From: Pseudomonadota bacterium
GTDB taxonomy: Bacteria > Pseudomonadota > Alphaproteobacteria > Rhizobiales > Methylopilaceae
DNA: 61,815 bases
Direction: 5' to 3'
Assembly: GCA_023430145.1 (NCBI GenBank)
Contig: JAEZCD010000210.1
Coordinates: 1-61,815 of the forward strand
Shown here in pieces: positions 41,028 through 49,357 of this stretch; within the stretch, counting starts at the first letter, position 1, and the number at the start of each line of letters is the position of its first letter. The notes under the pieces are model-generated. The model saw nothing but the letters and a program-made list of their open reading frames with translations. It ran no database searches and was not told the DNA's origin. Position numbers and translations under genes: made by a program.

Positions 41028-42047
41028 ATGCCGATTAACCGCAGAACGCTTTTCCTCGGCGCGGCATTCGCCACCGCGATGGCCGCGTCGGGCGCGGCGC
41101 TCGCGCAGGACGTCGACGTCGCGGCGGCCAAGAAGGAAGGCAAGGTCGTCTGGTACACCTCGACCCCGGTCGAGCTCGCGCAGGCGATCGCTGGCGACTT
41201 CGAGAAGGAGACCGGGATCAAGGTCGAGCTGTTCCGCTCGGGCGGCTCGGCGATCCTGCGCCGCTTCCAGCAGGAGCTGAGCGCCGGCCTCGTCGCCACC
41301 GACGTGCTCACCCACTCCGATCCGGGCATCGCCGACGCCTTCGCCGAGAAGGGCTACTACGTGCCTTTCAAGCCGAAGGGCTTCGACCAGGTGCCGGCCG
41401 CCGCGAAAGATCCGAACGGGCAGTGGGTCGCCCAGCGCCTCAACCTGATCGCCGCCTATTACCGCTCCGACCTCATCCCCGAGGCCGAGGCACCGAAGAC
41501 GCTCGCCGAGCTCGCCGACGCCAAGTACAAGGGCAAGACGGTGATGGCCGATCCGAACTTCGCCTCGCTGCAGGTGGCGGTCGACGGCACCATCGCCCAG
41601 AAGCACGGCTGGGACTTCTTCAAGAAGCTGCGCCAGAACGACGTCATGGTGGTGCAGGGCGCCCAGCAGGTGGTCGACATGGTCAAGCGCGGCGAGCGTC
41701 CGGTCGCCGTCGCGGCCAGCATCTCCTATGCCATCGACGCCATCTCGGAAGGGCACAAGCTGAAGCCGATCTATCCGGCCGACGGCACCTTCGTGGTCGC
41801 CTCGCCGACCGGGGTCGTCAAGGGCTCGCCGAACCCGAACGCCGCCAAGCTGTTCGCCGAGTTCCTGCTGAGCCCGAAGCAGCAGGAGGCGGTGACCAAG
41901 TTCGGCGCGCTGGCCGCGCTGCCCGACATCCCGCCCCCTCCCGGCAATCCGGCGCTCTCGACCCTGACCATCACGCCGATCGACTACGGCAAGATGGAAA
42001 AGGAGACGGCCGCCATCAAGCGCGAGTTCACGAAGATCTTCCAGTAG
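41028..42047 (+). CDS. ABC transporter substrate-binding protein (plus arm)
   Basis: 339 residues from ATG 41028, GTAGGAGGAACACGC upstream. N-terminal signal MPINRRTLFLGAAFATAMAASGAALAQ has an RR pair, but is shorter than the twin-arginine consensus, so Sec or Tat export. The mature domain (KKEGKVVWYTSTPVELAQAIA) is the family 1/ferric iron-binding type, more distant from copies A and B than these are from each other. The ferric ligand tyrosines of FbpA are not evident as a pair, and an organic ligand is possible. It supplies the permease and ATPase immediately upstream. Confidence 0.92.
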   Translation: MPINRRTLFLGAAFATAMAASGAALAQDVDVAAAKKEGKVVWYTSTPVELAQAIAGDFEKETGIKVELFRSGGSAILRRFQQELSAGLVATDVLTHSDPGIADAFAEKGYYVPFKPKGFDQVPAAAKDPNGQWVAQRLNLIAAYYRSDLIPEAEAPKTLAELADAKYKGKTVMADPNFASLQVAVDGTIAQKHGWDFFKKLRQNDVMVVQGAQQVVDMVKRGERPVAVAASISYAIDAISEGHKLKPIYPADGTFVVASPTGVVKGSPNPNAAKLFAEFLLSPKQQEAVTKFGALAALPDIPPPPGNPALSTLTITPIDYGKMEKETAAIKREFTKIFQ

Positions 42048-42070
42048 TCGCGGCTCGGCCGGGAAGGCCC

Positions 42071-42160
42071 GTCGTCATTGCGAGGAGCGCAGCGACGAAG
42101 CAATCCAGCTCTTTCGCGACAAGAAAGACTGGATTGCTTCGCTTCGCTCGCAATGACGAG
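42071..42160. repeat. palindromic intergenic repeat, family B
   Basis: CGTCATTGCGAGGAGCGCAGCGACGAAGCAATCCAG at one end and CTGGATTGCTTCGCTTCGCTCGCAATGACGAG at the other are inverted copies around TCTTTCGCGACAAGAAAGA. Same family as copies at 45518, 45639, 54897 and 61733. Confidence 0.88.
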
Positions 42161-42280
42161 CGGTCGGGACTCCGGCCGGCGCCTCATTCGGCGCGCCGGC
42201 TTCTCGCACACGTTTCTCCCGATCGGGGCGGCCGTGTAGGCTGGCCCGATCCTCCCATTCCAGCGGCAAGGTTGACGTAA

Positions 42281-43258
42281 ATGAAGCGACGCAAGCTCGG
42301 CCAGCTCGAGGTATCCGCCCTCGGCCTCGGCTGCATGGGTATGACCCCGGTCTACGGCGAGCCGGATCCGGCCGAGGCGATCGCCACGCTCCACCGCGCG
42401 GTCGAGATCGGCTGCGATTTCATCGACACCGCCGACGTCTATGGCGACGGCAAGAACGAGGAGCTGGTGGGCCGCGGCCTGAAGGGCCTCCGCGACAAGG
42501 TCACGCTGGCGACCAAGTTCGGCAATGTCCGCTTCCCGGACGGCACGCGCGGCGTCAACGGCCGCCCGGACTATGTGCCGAAAGCCTGCGACGAGAGCTT
42601 GCAGCGGCTCGGCGTCGAGGTGATCGACCTCTATTACCTGCACCGGGTCGACGACAAGGTGCCGATCGAGGACACGGTCGGCGCCATGGGGCGGCTGGTG
42701 GAGGCCGGAAAAGTGCGCTTCATCGGCCTTTCGGAAGCCGGCCCGGCGACCTTGCGCAAGGCGCATGCGACCTACCCGATCACGGCCCTGCAGACGGAAT
42801 ATTCGCTCTGGGCGCGCGAGCCCGAGGAAGAGCTGCTCAAGCTCTGCGCCGAGCTCGGCATCGGCTTCGTCGCCTACTCCCCGCTCGGCCGCGGTCTTCT
42901 GACCGGGACCCTCGGCGATGGCACGAACCTCTCGCAGGACGATCGCCGCCGCGAGCATCCGCGCTTCCAGGGCGACAACCTCGCCAAGAACAATCGGCTC
43001 GTCGCCGCTCTCGAGGAGTGCGCGCGGAGCGAGAACTGCACGCCCTCTCAGCTCGCGCTCGCCTGGGTGCTGGCGCAGCCTTTCGACATCGTGCCGATCC
43101 CGGGCACCAAGCGCCGCAAATGGCTCGAGGAGAACGTCGCCGCGCTCGATCTCGCACCCTCGAAGGCGACCATGGAGCGGCTCGACGAGGTGTTCCGCCC
43201 CGGCGCCGGCGCCGGAACGCGCTACCCGGCCGGGCAGATGAAGCGCGTCGGTCTTTAG
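42281..43258 (+). CDS. aldo/keto reductase (copy 2)
   Basis: 325 residues from ATG 42281. FIDTADVYGDGKNEELV (Asp and catalytic Tyr), LATKFGN (Lys), YYLHRVDDKVPIEDT (His) and VPIPGTKRRKWLEENV (NADPH binding) match AKR family members of the GSR/AKR13-like branch. It is a homologue of copy 1 at 29954. Both lie at the outer end of an ABC arm. Reaction: NADPH-dependent carbonyl reduction of an unidentified compound. Confidence 0.92.
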   Translation: MKRRKLGQLEVSALGLGCMGMTPVYGEPDPAEAIATLHRAVEIGCDFIDTADVYGDGKNEELVGRGLKGLRDKVTLATKFGNVRFPDGTRGVNGRPDYVPKACDESLQRLGVEVIDLYYLHRVDDKVPIEDTVGAMGRLVEAGKVRFIGLSEAGPATLRKAHATYPITALQTEYSLWAREPEEELLKLCAELGIGFVAYSPLGRGLLTGTLGDGTNLSQDDRRREHPRFQGDNLAKNNRLVAALEECARSENCTPSQLALAWVLAQPFDIVPIPGTKRRKWLEENVAALDLAPSKATMERLDEVFRPGAGAGTRYPAGQMKRVGL

Positions 43259-43329
43259 GGATCGGCGCAGGCGACCGCCACGACGCCGGTCCGCGCCGCG
43301 GGCCGGCGTACCCATGTCGAGACCACACC

Positions 43330-44214
43330 ATGGACAAGACCATCCGGCCGCGGCGGAGCGTGCTCTACGTTCCCGGCGGCAATGCCCGCATGCAGGAGAA
43401 GGCGCGCGGCGTCGCGGCCGACTCCGTCGTCATCGACCTCGAGGATTCGGTCGCCCCGGAGGCCAAGCCGGAAGCGCGGGCCCTGACGGCGGCTACCGTG
43501 CGGGCCGGCGGCTTCGGCGCCCGCGAAGTGGCGATCCGCATCAACCCGCCGGGTAGCGCGTGGTTCGACGAGGATCTTTCGGCCGCCGCCGGCGCTGCTC
43601 CGGACGCGATCCTGATCACCAAGGTGCAGACGTCGGAGGACATTCTCGGCGCCGAGGCGCGGCTCGACGGGCTCGGCACGCCGGAGAAAGTCGCGCTGTG
43701 GGCGATGATCGAGACGCCGCGCGGCATTCTGGACGCCCGCGCCATTGCCGACCTCGCCGCGACGGGGAAGAGCCGGCGGCTCGCCGGCTTCGTGCTCGGC
43801 ACCAACGATATCGCCAAAGAGACGCGTGCCCGGCCGGGCCGCGACCGCGCGCCGCTCGCCCCGGTGCTGGTGATGGCGGTGCTCGCCGCCCGCGCCGCCA
43901 ACCTCTTCGTGCTCGACGGCGTCTACAATGATTTCTCCGATGCCGCCGGCTTCGAGGCCGAGTGCGTGCAGGGGCGGGACTTCGGCATGGACGGCAAGAC
44001 GCTGATCCACCCCTCGCAGATCGACATCGCCAACCGCGTCTTCTCGCCGTCGGCCGAGGAGATCGCGGAGGCGCGGGCGATCATCGACGCCTTCGCGCGG
44101 CCGGAGAATGCCGGCAAGGGCGCGATCCGGCTCGACGGGCGCATGGTCGAGCTGCTGCACGCCGACATCGCCGCGCGCACCCTCGCCATCGCCGCCTCCA
44201 TAGAGGGGCGGTGA
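43330..44214 (+). CDS. CoA ester lyase of the HpcH/HpaI (CitE-like) family
   Basis: 294 residues from ATG 43330. TIRPRRSVLYVPGGNARM (start of the barrel), VVIDLEDSVAPEAK (phosphate loop and acid), VAIRINPPGSAWFDEDL, AMIETPRGILDARAIA (Mg-binding Glu) and GMDGKTLIHPSQI are conserved features of beta-methylmalyl/citramalyl-CoA lyases. It probably cleaves a beta-hydroxyacyl-CoA or a malyl-type CoA thioester. Downstream of the reductase in the plus arm by 71 bases, it is likely part of the same catabolic unit. The CoA substrate cannot be determined from sequence. Confidence 0.9.
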   Translation: MDKTIRPRRSVLYVPGGNARMQEKARGVAADSVVIDLEDSVAPEAKPEARALTAATVRAGGFGAREVAIRINPPGSAWFDEDLSAAAGAAPDAILITKVQTSEDILGAEARLDGLGTPEKVALWAMIETPRGILDARAIADLAATGKSRRLAGFVLGTNDIAKETRARPGRDRAPLAPVLVMAVLAARAANLFVLDGVYNDFSDAAGFEAECVQGRDFGMDGKTLIHPSQIDIANRVFSPSAEEIAEARAIIDAFARPENAGKGAIRLDGRMVELLHADIAARTLAIAASIEGR

Positions 44215-44218
44215 GGGC

Positions 44219-44350
44219 TCTTTCCCTTCTCCCATCGGGAGAAGGTGGCCGCGAAGCGGCCGGATGAGGGGGTACGGCGCCCGTTCTGATATTCGGTAAC
44301 CCCTTACCCGCCGCCTTCGGCGGCACCCTTTCCCTCTAGGAGAGGGAAGA
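44219..44350. repeat. palindromic intergenic repeat, family A
   Basis: CTTTCCCTTCTCCC...GGGAGAAGGTGGCCGCGAAGCGGCCGGATGAGGGGGTACGGCGC and GGGAAAGA-type end make it almost identical to the copy at 6285-6413. It lies right after the lyase stop. Confidence 0.88.
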
Positions 44351-44479
44351 GAGGCCGGCGCCCGTCCGCTCCGGGGAAAAGACGCACGAGTCTTGCATTC
44401 CGCAGGCAATCCCGCGGATCATCCGCGCCAATGCGGCCGCCGGCCGTCCGGCAGAGCCGACGAACCACGAGGATCTCCG

Positions 44480-45421
44480 ATGAACATCAGACTGGCCGTC
44501 GCCGCCGCCGTCATGATCGGGCTCGCGACACCCGCCGCCGCGCAGACGAAAGTCTCGATCGGCCTCAGCGGCTGGACCGGCTTCGCCCCGCTCACCCTCG
44601 CCAAGGAGGCCGGCATCTTCGCCAAGAACGGCCTCGACGTGACGCTGAAGAAGATCCCGCAGGCGAGCCGCCACCTCGCGCTGGCCTCGGGCGACATCCA
44701 GTGCGCCGCCACCACGGTGGAGACCTGGCTCGTCTGGAACGCCGCCGGCGTCCCGGCCAAGCAGATTTTTCAGATGGACAAGTCGAACGGCGCCGACGGC
44801 ATGGCGGTGCGCAACTCGATCGCCTCGATCAAGGACCTGAAGGGCAAGGTGGTCGCCGCCTCCGCCCCCGGCACGGCGCCCTATTTCACGCTCGCCTGGT
44901 TCCTCAAGCAGAACGGCCTGTCGGTGAAGGACGTGACGATCGTCAACATGGAGCCCGGGCCGGCCGCGCAGGCCTTCATCGCCGGCACCGGCGACGCGGC
45001 CATGACCTACGAGCCCTACCTCTCGGCGGTACGAGAGAAGCCCGAGGCCGGAAAGATCATCGCCACGACGCTCGACTACCCGATGATCATGGACACGTTC
45101 GGCTGTGCGCCGAAATTCTTGGCCGACAATCCGCAGGCCGCCAAGGCGCTGGCCGAGAGCTACTTCCAGGCGCTGGAGATGATCGAGAAGGAGCCGCAGA
45201 AGGCGTACGGGATCATGGGCGCCGACGTGAAGCAGACGGCCGAGCAGTTCGGCAAATCGGCCGCCTTCCTGAAATGGCAGGACCGCGCGGCGAACAAGAA
45301 ATTCTTCGCCGGCGAGCTGCAGGAGTTTTCGGCCAAGGCGGCGGACCTGTTGCTCGAGGTCGGCATCATCAAGCAGAAGCCGGATATCTCGGCGGTCTAC
45401 GACACCTCGTTCATCCAGTAG
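44480..45421 (+). CDS. ABC transporter substrate-binding protein, nitrate/sulfonate/taurine family
   Basis: 313 residues from ATG 44480. Signal peptide MNIRLAVAAAVMIGLATPAAAQ. Mature protein of the NitT/TauT (NMT1/SsuA) fold: VSIGLSGWTGFAPLTLAKEAGIFAKNGLDV, GDIQCAATTVETWLVW, and SAPGTAPYFTLAWFLKQNGL. Substrates of the family include aliphatic sulfonates, nitrate, and thiamine precursors; the ligand is undetermined. The permease and ATPase genes follow after a 353-base repeat-filled gap, an unusual interruption of an otherwise compact operon. Confidence 0.92.
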   Translation: MNIRLAVAAAVMIGLATPAAAQTKVSIGLSGWTGFAPLTLAKEAGIFAKNGLDVTLKKIPQASRHLALASGDIQCAATTVETWLVWNAAGVPAKQIFQMDKSNGADGMAVRNSIASIKDLKGKVVAASAPGTAPYFTLAWFLKQNGLSVKDVTIVNMEPGPAAQAFIAGTGDAAMTYEPYLSAVREKPEAGKIIATTLDYPMIMDTFGCAPKFLADNPQAAKALAESYFQALEMIEKEPQKAYGIMGADVKQTAEQFGKSAAFLKWQDRAANKKFFAGELQEFSAKAADLLLEVGIIKQKPDISAVYDTSFIQ

Positions 45422-45439
45422 GCGGGTCCGGAACCTCCG

Positions 45440-45748
45440 CTCATGCCCGCGAAGGCGGGCATCCAGACTTCGCCAGGAAGCCTGGGTCCCCGCGTTCGCG
45501 GGGACGAGCGGAGGATCTCGTCATTGCGAGGAGCGAAGCGACGAAGCAATCCAGCTCCACGGCGCCGGAACGAGAAATCCGGATTGCTTCGCTGCGCTCG
45601 CAATGACGAGGAGCGCTTTCGCCGCGCGAGGACCTCTCCGTCATTGCGAGGAGCGCAGCGACGAAGCAATCCAGCTTTGCGGCGCCGTAAGAGAAGCTGG
45701 ATTGCTTCGCTTCGCTCGCAATGACGATGGGGTTCGCTCGCAATGACG
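45440..45748. repeat. composite repeat array, families B and E, within a transporter operon
   Basis: 45440-45512 has ATGCCCGCGAAGGCGGGCATCC and CCTGGGTCCCCGCGTTCGCGGGGACGAGC hairpins. Two full family B units follow (45518-45609 and 45639-45727), then a half unit TTCGCTCGCAATGACG (45733-45748). No gene is visible in the 353 bases from 45422 to 45774. All parts can fold as RNA hairpins. Confidence 0.88.
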
Positions 45749-45774
45749 GCGTGGCCGCGTAACGAACCGACAGT

Positions 45775-46548
45775 ATGAAACCCCTCCAAGACATCCCCCT
45801 CCTGCCGCGCGTCCTCCTCGGGCTCGCCTTCTTCGTCCTGTTCTTCGGCGCCTGGGCCTGGGCGACGCTCGGCGGGCATGTCTCCAGAACGTTCCTCGCC
45901 GATCCGATCACCATGCTCGGCGACGGCTGGGAACTGATCGTCCGCTACGATTTTCTGCACGACATCGGCATGACCGTCTGGCGGGTGATGGGCGGCTTCA
46001 CGCTCGCCGCCATCGTCGCCGTGCCGCTCGGCATCGCCATGGGCGCCTACAAGCCGCTCGAGGCCTTCTTCGAGCCCTTCGTCTCCTTCGCCCGCTATCT
46101 GCCGGCCTCGGCCTTCATCCCGCTCTTGATCCTGTGGGCCGGCACCGGCGAGCTGCAAAAGCTGCTCGTCATCTTCATCGGCGCGGTGTTCCAGATCGTG
46201 CTGATGGTGGCGGTGGTGGTCAGCGCGACGCGGCGCGACCTCGTCGAGGCCGCCTACACGCTCGGCTGCGGCGATCTCTCCATCGTCCGCCGCGTCATGC
46301 TGCCGGCAGCGGCCCCCGACATCGCCGAGATTCTCCGCCTCGTGCTCGGCTGGGCCTGGACCTACGTCATCGTCGCCGAGCTGATCGGCTCCTCGTCCGG
46401 CATCGGCCATATGATCATCGACAGCCAGGCGCTGCTCGCCACCGGCCAGATGATTTTCGGCATCATCGTCATCGGCATCATCGGCCTCGTCTCCGACTTC
46501 GCCTTCAAGGCGCTGAACCGGACCCTGTTCCCCTGGAGGCTCGCGTGA
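45775..46548 (+). CDS. ABC transporter permease, nitrate/sulfonate/taurine family
   Basis: 257 residues, ATG 45775. About six membrane helices; the BPD permease signature EAAYTLGCGDLSIVRRVMLPAAAPDIAEILRL has the EAA loop that docks the ATPase. IAMGAYKPLEAFFEPFVSFARYLPASAFIPLLILW is typical of SsuC/TauC/NrtB. Stop and ATPase start overlap by four bases (GTGA). Confidence 0.93.
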   Translation: MKPLQDIPLLPRVLLGLAFFVLFFGAWAWATLGGHVSRTFLADPITMLGDGWELIVRYDFLHDIGMTVWRVMGGFTLAAIVAVPLGIAMGAYKPLEAFFEPFVSFARYLPASAFIPLLILWAGTGELQKLLVIFIGAVFQIVLMVAVVVSATRRDLVEAAYTLGCGDLSIVRRVMLPAAAPDIAEILRLVLGWAWTYVIVAELIGSSSGIGHMIIDSQALLATGQMIFGIIVIGIIGLVSDFAFKALNRTLFPWRLA

Positions 46549-47336
46549 CCGGCAAGCTCGCCATCGAAGGCGTCGGCCGCGTGTTCCCGGCGGTGCGCGG
46601 CGGCGAGCCGGTGCGGGCGCTGGAGCCGGTCTCGCTGGCCGTCGCCGAGAACGACTTCATCACCGTGCTCGGCCCCTCGGGCTGCGGGAAGTCGACGCTG
46701 CTCCGCATCGTCGCCGGGCTCGACCGGCCGAGCGAGGGCCGCGTGCTGCTCGACGGCCGCGCGGTGACCGCGCCCGGGCCGGACCGCGGCATGGTGTTCC
46801 AGTCCTACACGCTGTTCCCGTGGCTGACGGTGGCCGAGAACATCGCCTTCGGCCTCGTCGAGCGCGGCGTGCCGGAGAAGCAGCGGCAGGAGATTGTTGC
46901 CGCCTATGTGGAGCGTGTGGGGCTCGGCGGCTTCGAGCGGCATTATCCAAAACAGCTGTCGGGCGGCATGCAGCAGCGCACCGCGATCGCCCGCGCGCTC
47001 GCCAACGATCCTGAGATTCTCTTGCTCGACGAGCCGTTCGGGGCGCTCGACAATCAGACGCGCGGCCTCATGCAGGAGCTGCTGCTCGGCATCTGGGAGC
47101 GGGATCGCAAGACGGTGCTGTTCGTCACGCACGACATCGAGGAGGCGATCTTTGTCGCCTCGCGCGTGGTGGTGATGACGGCGCGGCCGGGGCGGATCAA
47201 GGCGGAGGTGGCGGTCGACCTGCCGCATCCGCGCCACTACACGATGAAGACGAGCCCGGAATTCTCCGAGCTGAAGGCGCGGCTGACGGAAGAGATCCGC
47301 GCCGAGGCGATCAAGGTGGTGGCGGCGGGGGATTAG
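46545..47336 (+). CDS. ABC transporter ATP-binding protein, nitrate/sulfonate/taurine family
   Basis: 263 residues from GTG 46545. Walker A GPSGCGKST, Q-loop FQSYTLFPW, signature LSGGMQQRTAIARAL, Walker B ILLLDEPFGALD, and H-loop THDIEEA are intact. The size and the MTARPGRIKAEV segment are as in SsuB/TauB. It energises the permease encoded directly upstream. A family C repeat follows the stop. Confidence 0.94.
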   Translation: MTGKLAIEGVGRVFPAVRGGEPVRALEPVSLAVAENDFITVLGPSGCGKSTLLRIVAGLDRPSEGRVLLDGRAVTAPGPDRGMVFQSYTLFPWLTVAENIAFGLVERGVPEKQRQEIVAAYVERVGLGGFERHYPKQLSGGMQQRTAIARALANDPEILLLDEPFGALDNQTRGLMQELLLGIWERDRKTVLFVTHDIEEAIFVASRVVVMTARPGRIKAEVAVDLPHPRHYTMKTSPEFSELKARLTEEIRAEAIKVVAAGD

Positions 47337-47359
47337 GGACGGGTCATCGGACTCCCCTT

Positions 47360-47456
47360 CGTCATCCTGCGCGAAAGCGCAGGATTCATTCTTCCTCGTG
47401 GTCCTCGTCGTGACGGTGCGAGAAGTGTGGATCCTGCGCTTTCGCGCAGGATGACG
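47360..47456. repeat. palindromic intergenic repeat, family C
   Basis: CGTCATCCTGCGCGAAAGCGCAGGATTCATTC (47360-47391) and GTGGATCCTGCGCTTTCGCGCAGGATGACG (47427-47456) are near-perfect inverted copies. Together they would form a long stem-loop between the ATPase and MFS genes. Confidence 0.85.
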
Positions 47457-47506
47457 CCGAGAAGCCGGTGCTTCTGATACCGCGCCGGCATCGCTAGAGT
47501 GCCGGA

Positions 47507-48703
47507 GTGACCGCCGTCTCGCCGACGACCTACATCTACTCGGCTCGCGCCCTTCGGGACTTCGGCGACGGCTTCGTCGCCGTTCTCCTGCCGGTCTACC
47601 TGCTCGCGCTCGGCTTCACGGCCTTCCAGGTCGGCGTGACCGCAACCGCCGCGCTGTTCGGCTCGGCCCTGCTGACGCTCGGCATCGGCCTGCTCGGAGG
47701 CAGACACGATTACCGCCGCCTCCTGCTCGCCGCCGCAAGCCTGATGATCGCGACCGGCGTCGCCTACGCCATCTTCGACGACTACGCCGTCCTCCTGGTC
47801 GTCGCCTTCGCCGGCACGATCAACCCCTCCGGCGGCTCGGCGAGCATCTTCCTTCCCCTGGAGCATGCGGTGCTGGCGCGCGAGGTCGCCGATGCCGACC
47901 GCACCAAAACGTTCGCCTGCTACAGTCTCGTCGGGGCGCTCGCCGGAGCGGTCGGCTCGCTGGCCGCGGCGACGCCGGACATCCTCGTCGCGGCCGGCTT
48001 CGGCTCCCTGGCGGCGCTGAAGGCGATGTTCGTCGCCTATGCGCTGCTCGGCCTCGTCGGCGCGCTTCTCTACTCGCGCATACCGCGGGAGCTTCCGACC
48101 GAAGCGCCGCGCCCGGCGGCCGCTCTCGGGCCATCGCGGCACATCGTCTACCGGCTCGCCATCCTGTTCAGCATCGATGCCTTCGCGGGCGGCTTCGTGG
48201 TCCAGTCGCTGCTGGCGCTGTGGCTGTTCGAGCGGTTCGACATGTCGCTCGGGGCGGCGAGCCTCTTCTTCTTCTGGTCCGGCGTTCTCACGGCGTTCTC
48301 GTTTCCGGTGGCCGCCTGGCTGTCGGCGCGGATCGGCCTCGTCCGCACCATGGTCTATACGCACATCCCCGCGAATCTCTGCCTCATGCTGGCGGCGTTC
48401 GCGCCGACGCTTCCGGTGGCGCTCGGACTGTTGCTGGTCCGCTCCGCGCTGTCGCAGATGGACGTGCCGGCGCGCGCCTCCTACGTGATGGCGGTCGTCA
48501 CGCCGCCCGAGCGCGCCGCCGCTGCGAGCTTCACATCGGTGCCGCGCAGCCTCGCCTCGGCGGTCAGCCCGATGCTGGCGGGGGCGCTGTTCGCCTCATC
48601 CTTCCGGGCAGGTCCGCTGCTCCTCTGCGGAGCGCTGAAGATTCTCTACGACGTGCTGCTGCTGATCCAGTTCCGGCATGTGAAGCCGCCGGAAGAGCGA
48701 TGA
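47507..48703 (+). CDS. MFS transporter
   Basis: 398 residues from GTG 47507. About twelve hydrophobic helices; the N-terminal half has FGDGFVAVLLPVYLLALGFT and a short LLGGRHDYRRLLL loop at the usual place between helices two and three. Middle loop near residues 190-210 (RELPTEAPRPAAALGPSRH), then a second six-helix half. Pattern fits a facilitator-type efflux or uptake carrier. No substrate indicated. Convergent with modC. Confidence 0.85.
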   Translation: MTAVSPTTYIYSARALRDFGDGFVAVLLPVYLLALGFTAFQVGVTATAALFGSALLTLGIGLLGGRHDYRRLLLAAASLMIATGVAYAIFDDYAVLLVVAFAGTINPSGGSASIFLPLEHAVLAREVADADRTKTFACYSLVGALAGAVGSLAAATPDILVAAGFGSLAALKAMFVAYALLGLVGALLYSRIPRELPTEAPRPAAALGPSRHIVYRLAILFSIDAFAGGFVVQSLLALWLFERFDMSLGAASLFFFWSGVLTAFSFPVAAWLSARIGLVRTMVYTHIPANLCLMLAAFAPTLPVALGLLLVRSALSQMDVPARASYVMAVVTPPERAAAASFTSVPRSLASAVSPMLAGALFASSFRAGPLLLCGALKILYDVLLLIQFRHVKPPEER

Positions 48704-48739
48704 GCCGTCGGTGCGACGGAGGCGGCTCAGGCGGCCGGC

Positions 48740-49357
48740 CTACCCCATCCGCACCACCGTGTCCGCGAGCCGCTCCACCTCGGCCGCCGAGTGGCTGACA
48801 TAGACGATCGGGATCGTGAGCTCGTCCCTGAGGCGCTCGATCCAAGGCAGAATCTCGTTCTTGCGGGCATCGTCGAGAGAGGCGAGCGGCTCGTCCATGA
48901 GCAGCAGCCGCGGGTGCGAGAGGATCGCCCGGCCGAGCGCGACGCGCTGCGCCTCGCCGCCGGAAAGGCCGTTCGTGCCGCGGTCGAGCAGATGGGCGAT
49001 GCCGAGCAGGTCCGCGACCTCGGCGAGCGTCGGCCCGACCCTTCGGCGCGAGAACCAGCGCCCATACTGCAGGTTGCGGCGCACCGACAGATGCGGGAAG
49101 AGCCGCGCGTCCTGGAACACGTAGCCGATGCCGCGCCGGTATGGCGGTACGAAGCGCCGTGCCGCCGTATCGAGCAGCACCGTGCCGTCGACGACGACGC
49201 GGCCCGCGTCGGGACGGACGAGACCGGCGATGATGTTCAGCACCGTCGTCTTGCCGACGCCGGAGGGGCCGACGAGCGCCGTCACCCGCGCATCGCTCGA
49301 AAAGCCGACGTCGAGCGCGAACGCTCTGCGGCGGAGTTTTGCGCAAACCTCAATCAC
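48740..49357 (-). CDS. modC: molybdate ABC transporter ATP-binding protein, short form
   Basis: 205 residues from GTG 49357, which overlaps the modB stop by eight bases. Walker A GPSGVGKTT, Q-loop FQDARLFPH, signature LSGGEAQRVALGRAI, Walker B LLLMDEPLASLD and switch His in VSHSAAE are intact. The protein stops at the end of the nucleotide-binding domain (ADTVVRMG). Typical ModC is about 350 residues because of a C-terminal molybdate-binding TOBE/Mop domain, absent here. The following minus-strand bases show no continuing TOBE sequence. It should still drive import with ModB. Confidence 0.88.
   Translation of the reverse strand: MIEVCAKLRRRAFALDVGFSSDARVTALVGPSGVGKTTVLNIIAGLVRPDAGRVVVDGTVLLDTAARRFVPPYRRGIGYVFQDARLFPHLSVRRNLQYGRWFSRRRVGPTLAEVADLLGIAHLLDRGTNGLSGGEAQRVALGRAILSHPRLLLMDEPLASLDDARKNEILPWIERLRDELTIPIVYVSHSAAEVERLADTVVRMG

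Noticed and set aside
45440..45748. Possible CRISPR array
   Set aside because: The units are inverted palindromes of about 90 bases with variable spacing, not short direct repeats with unique spacers, and no cas gene is present.
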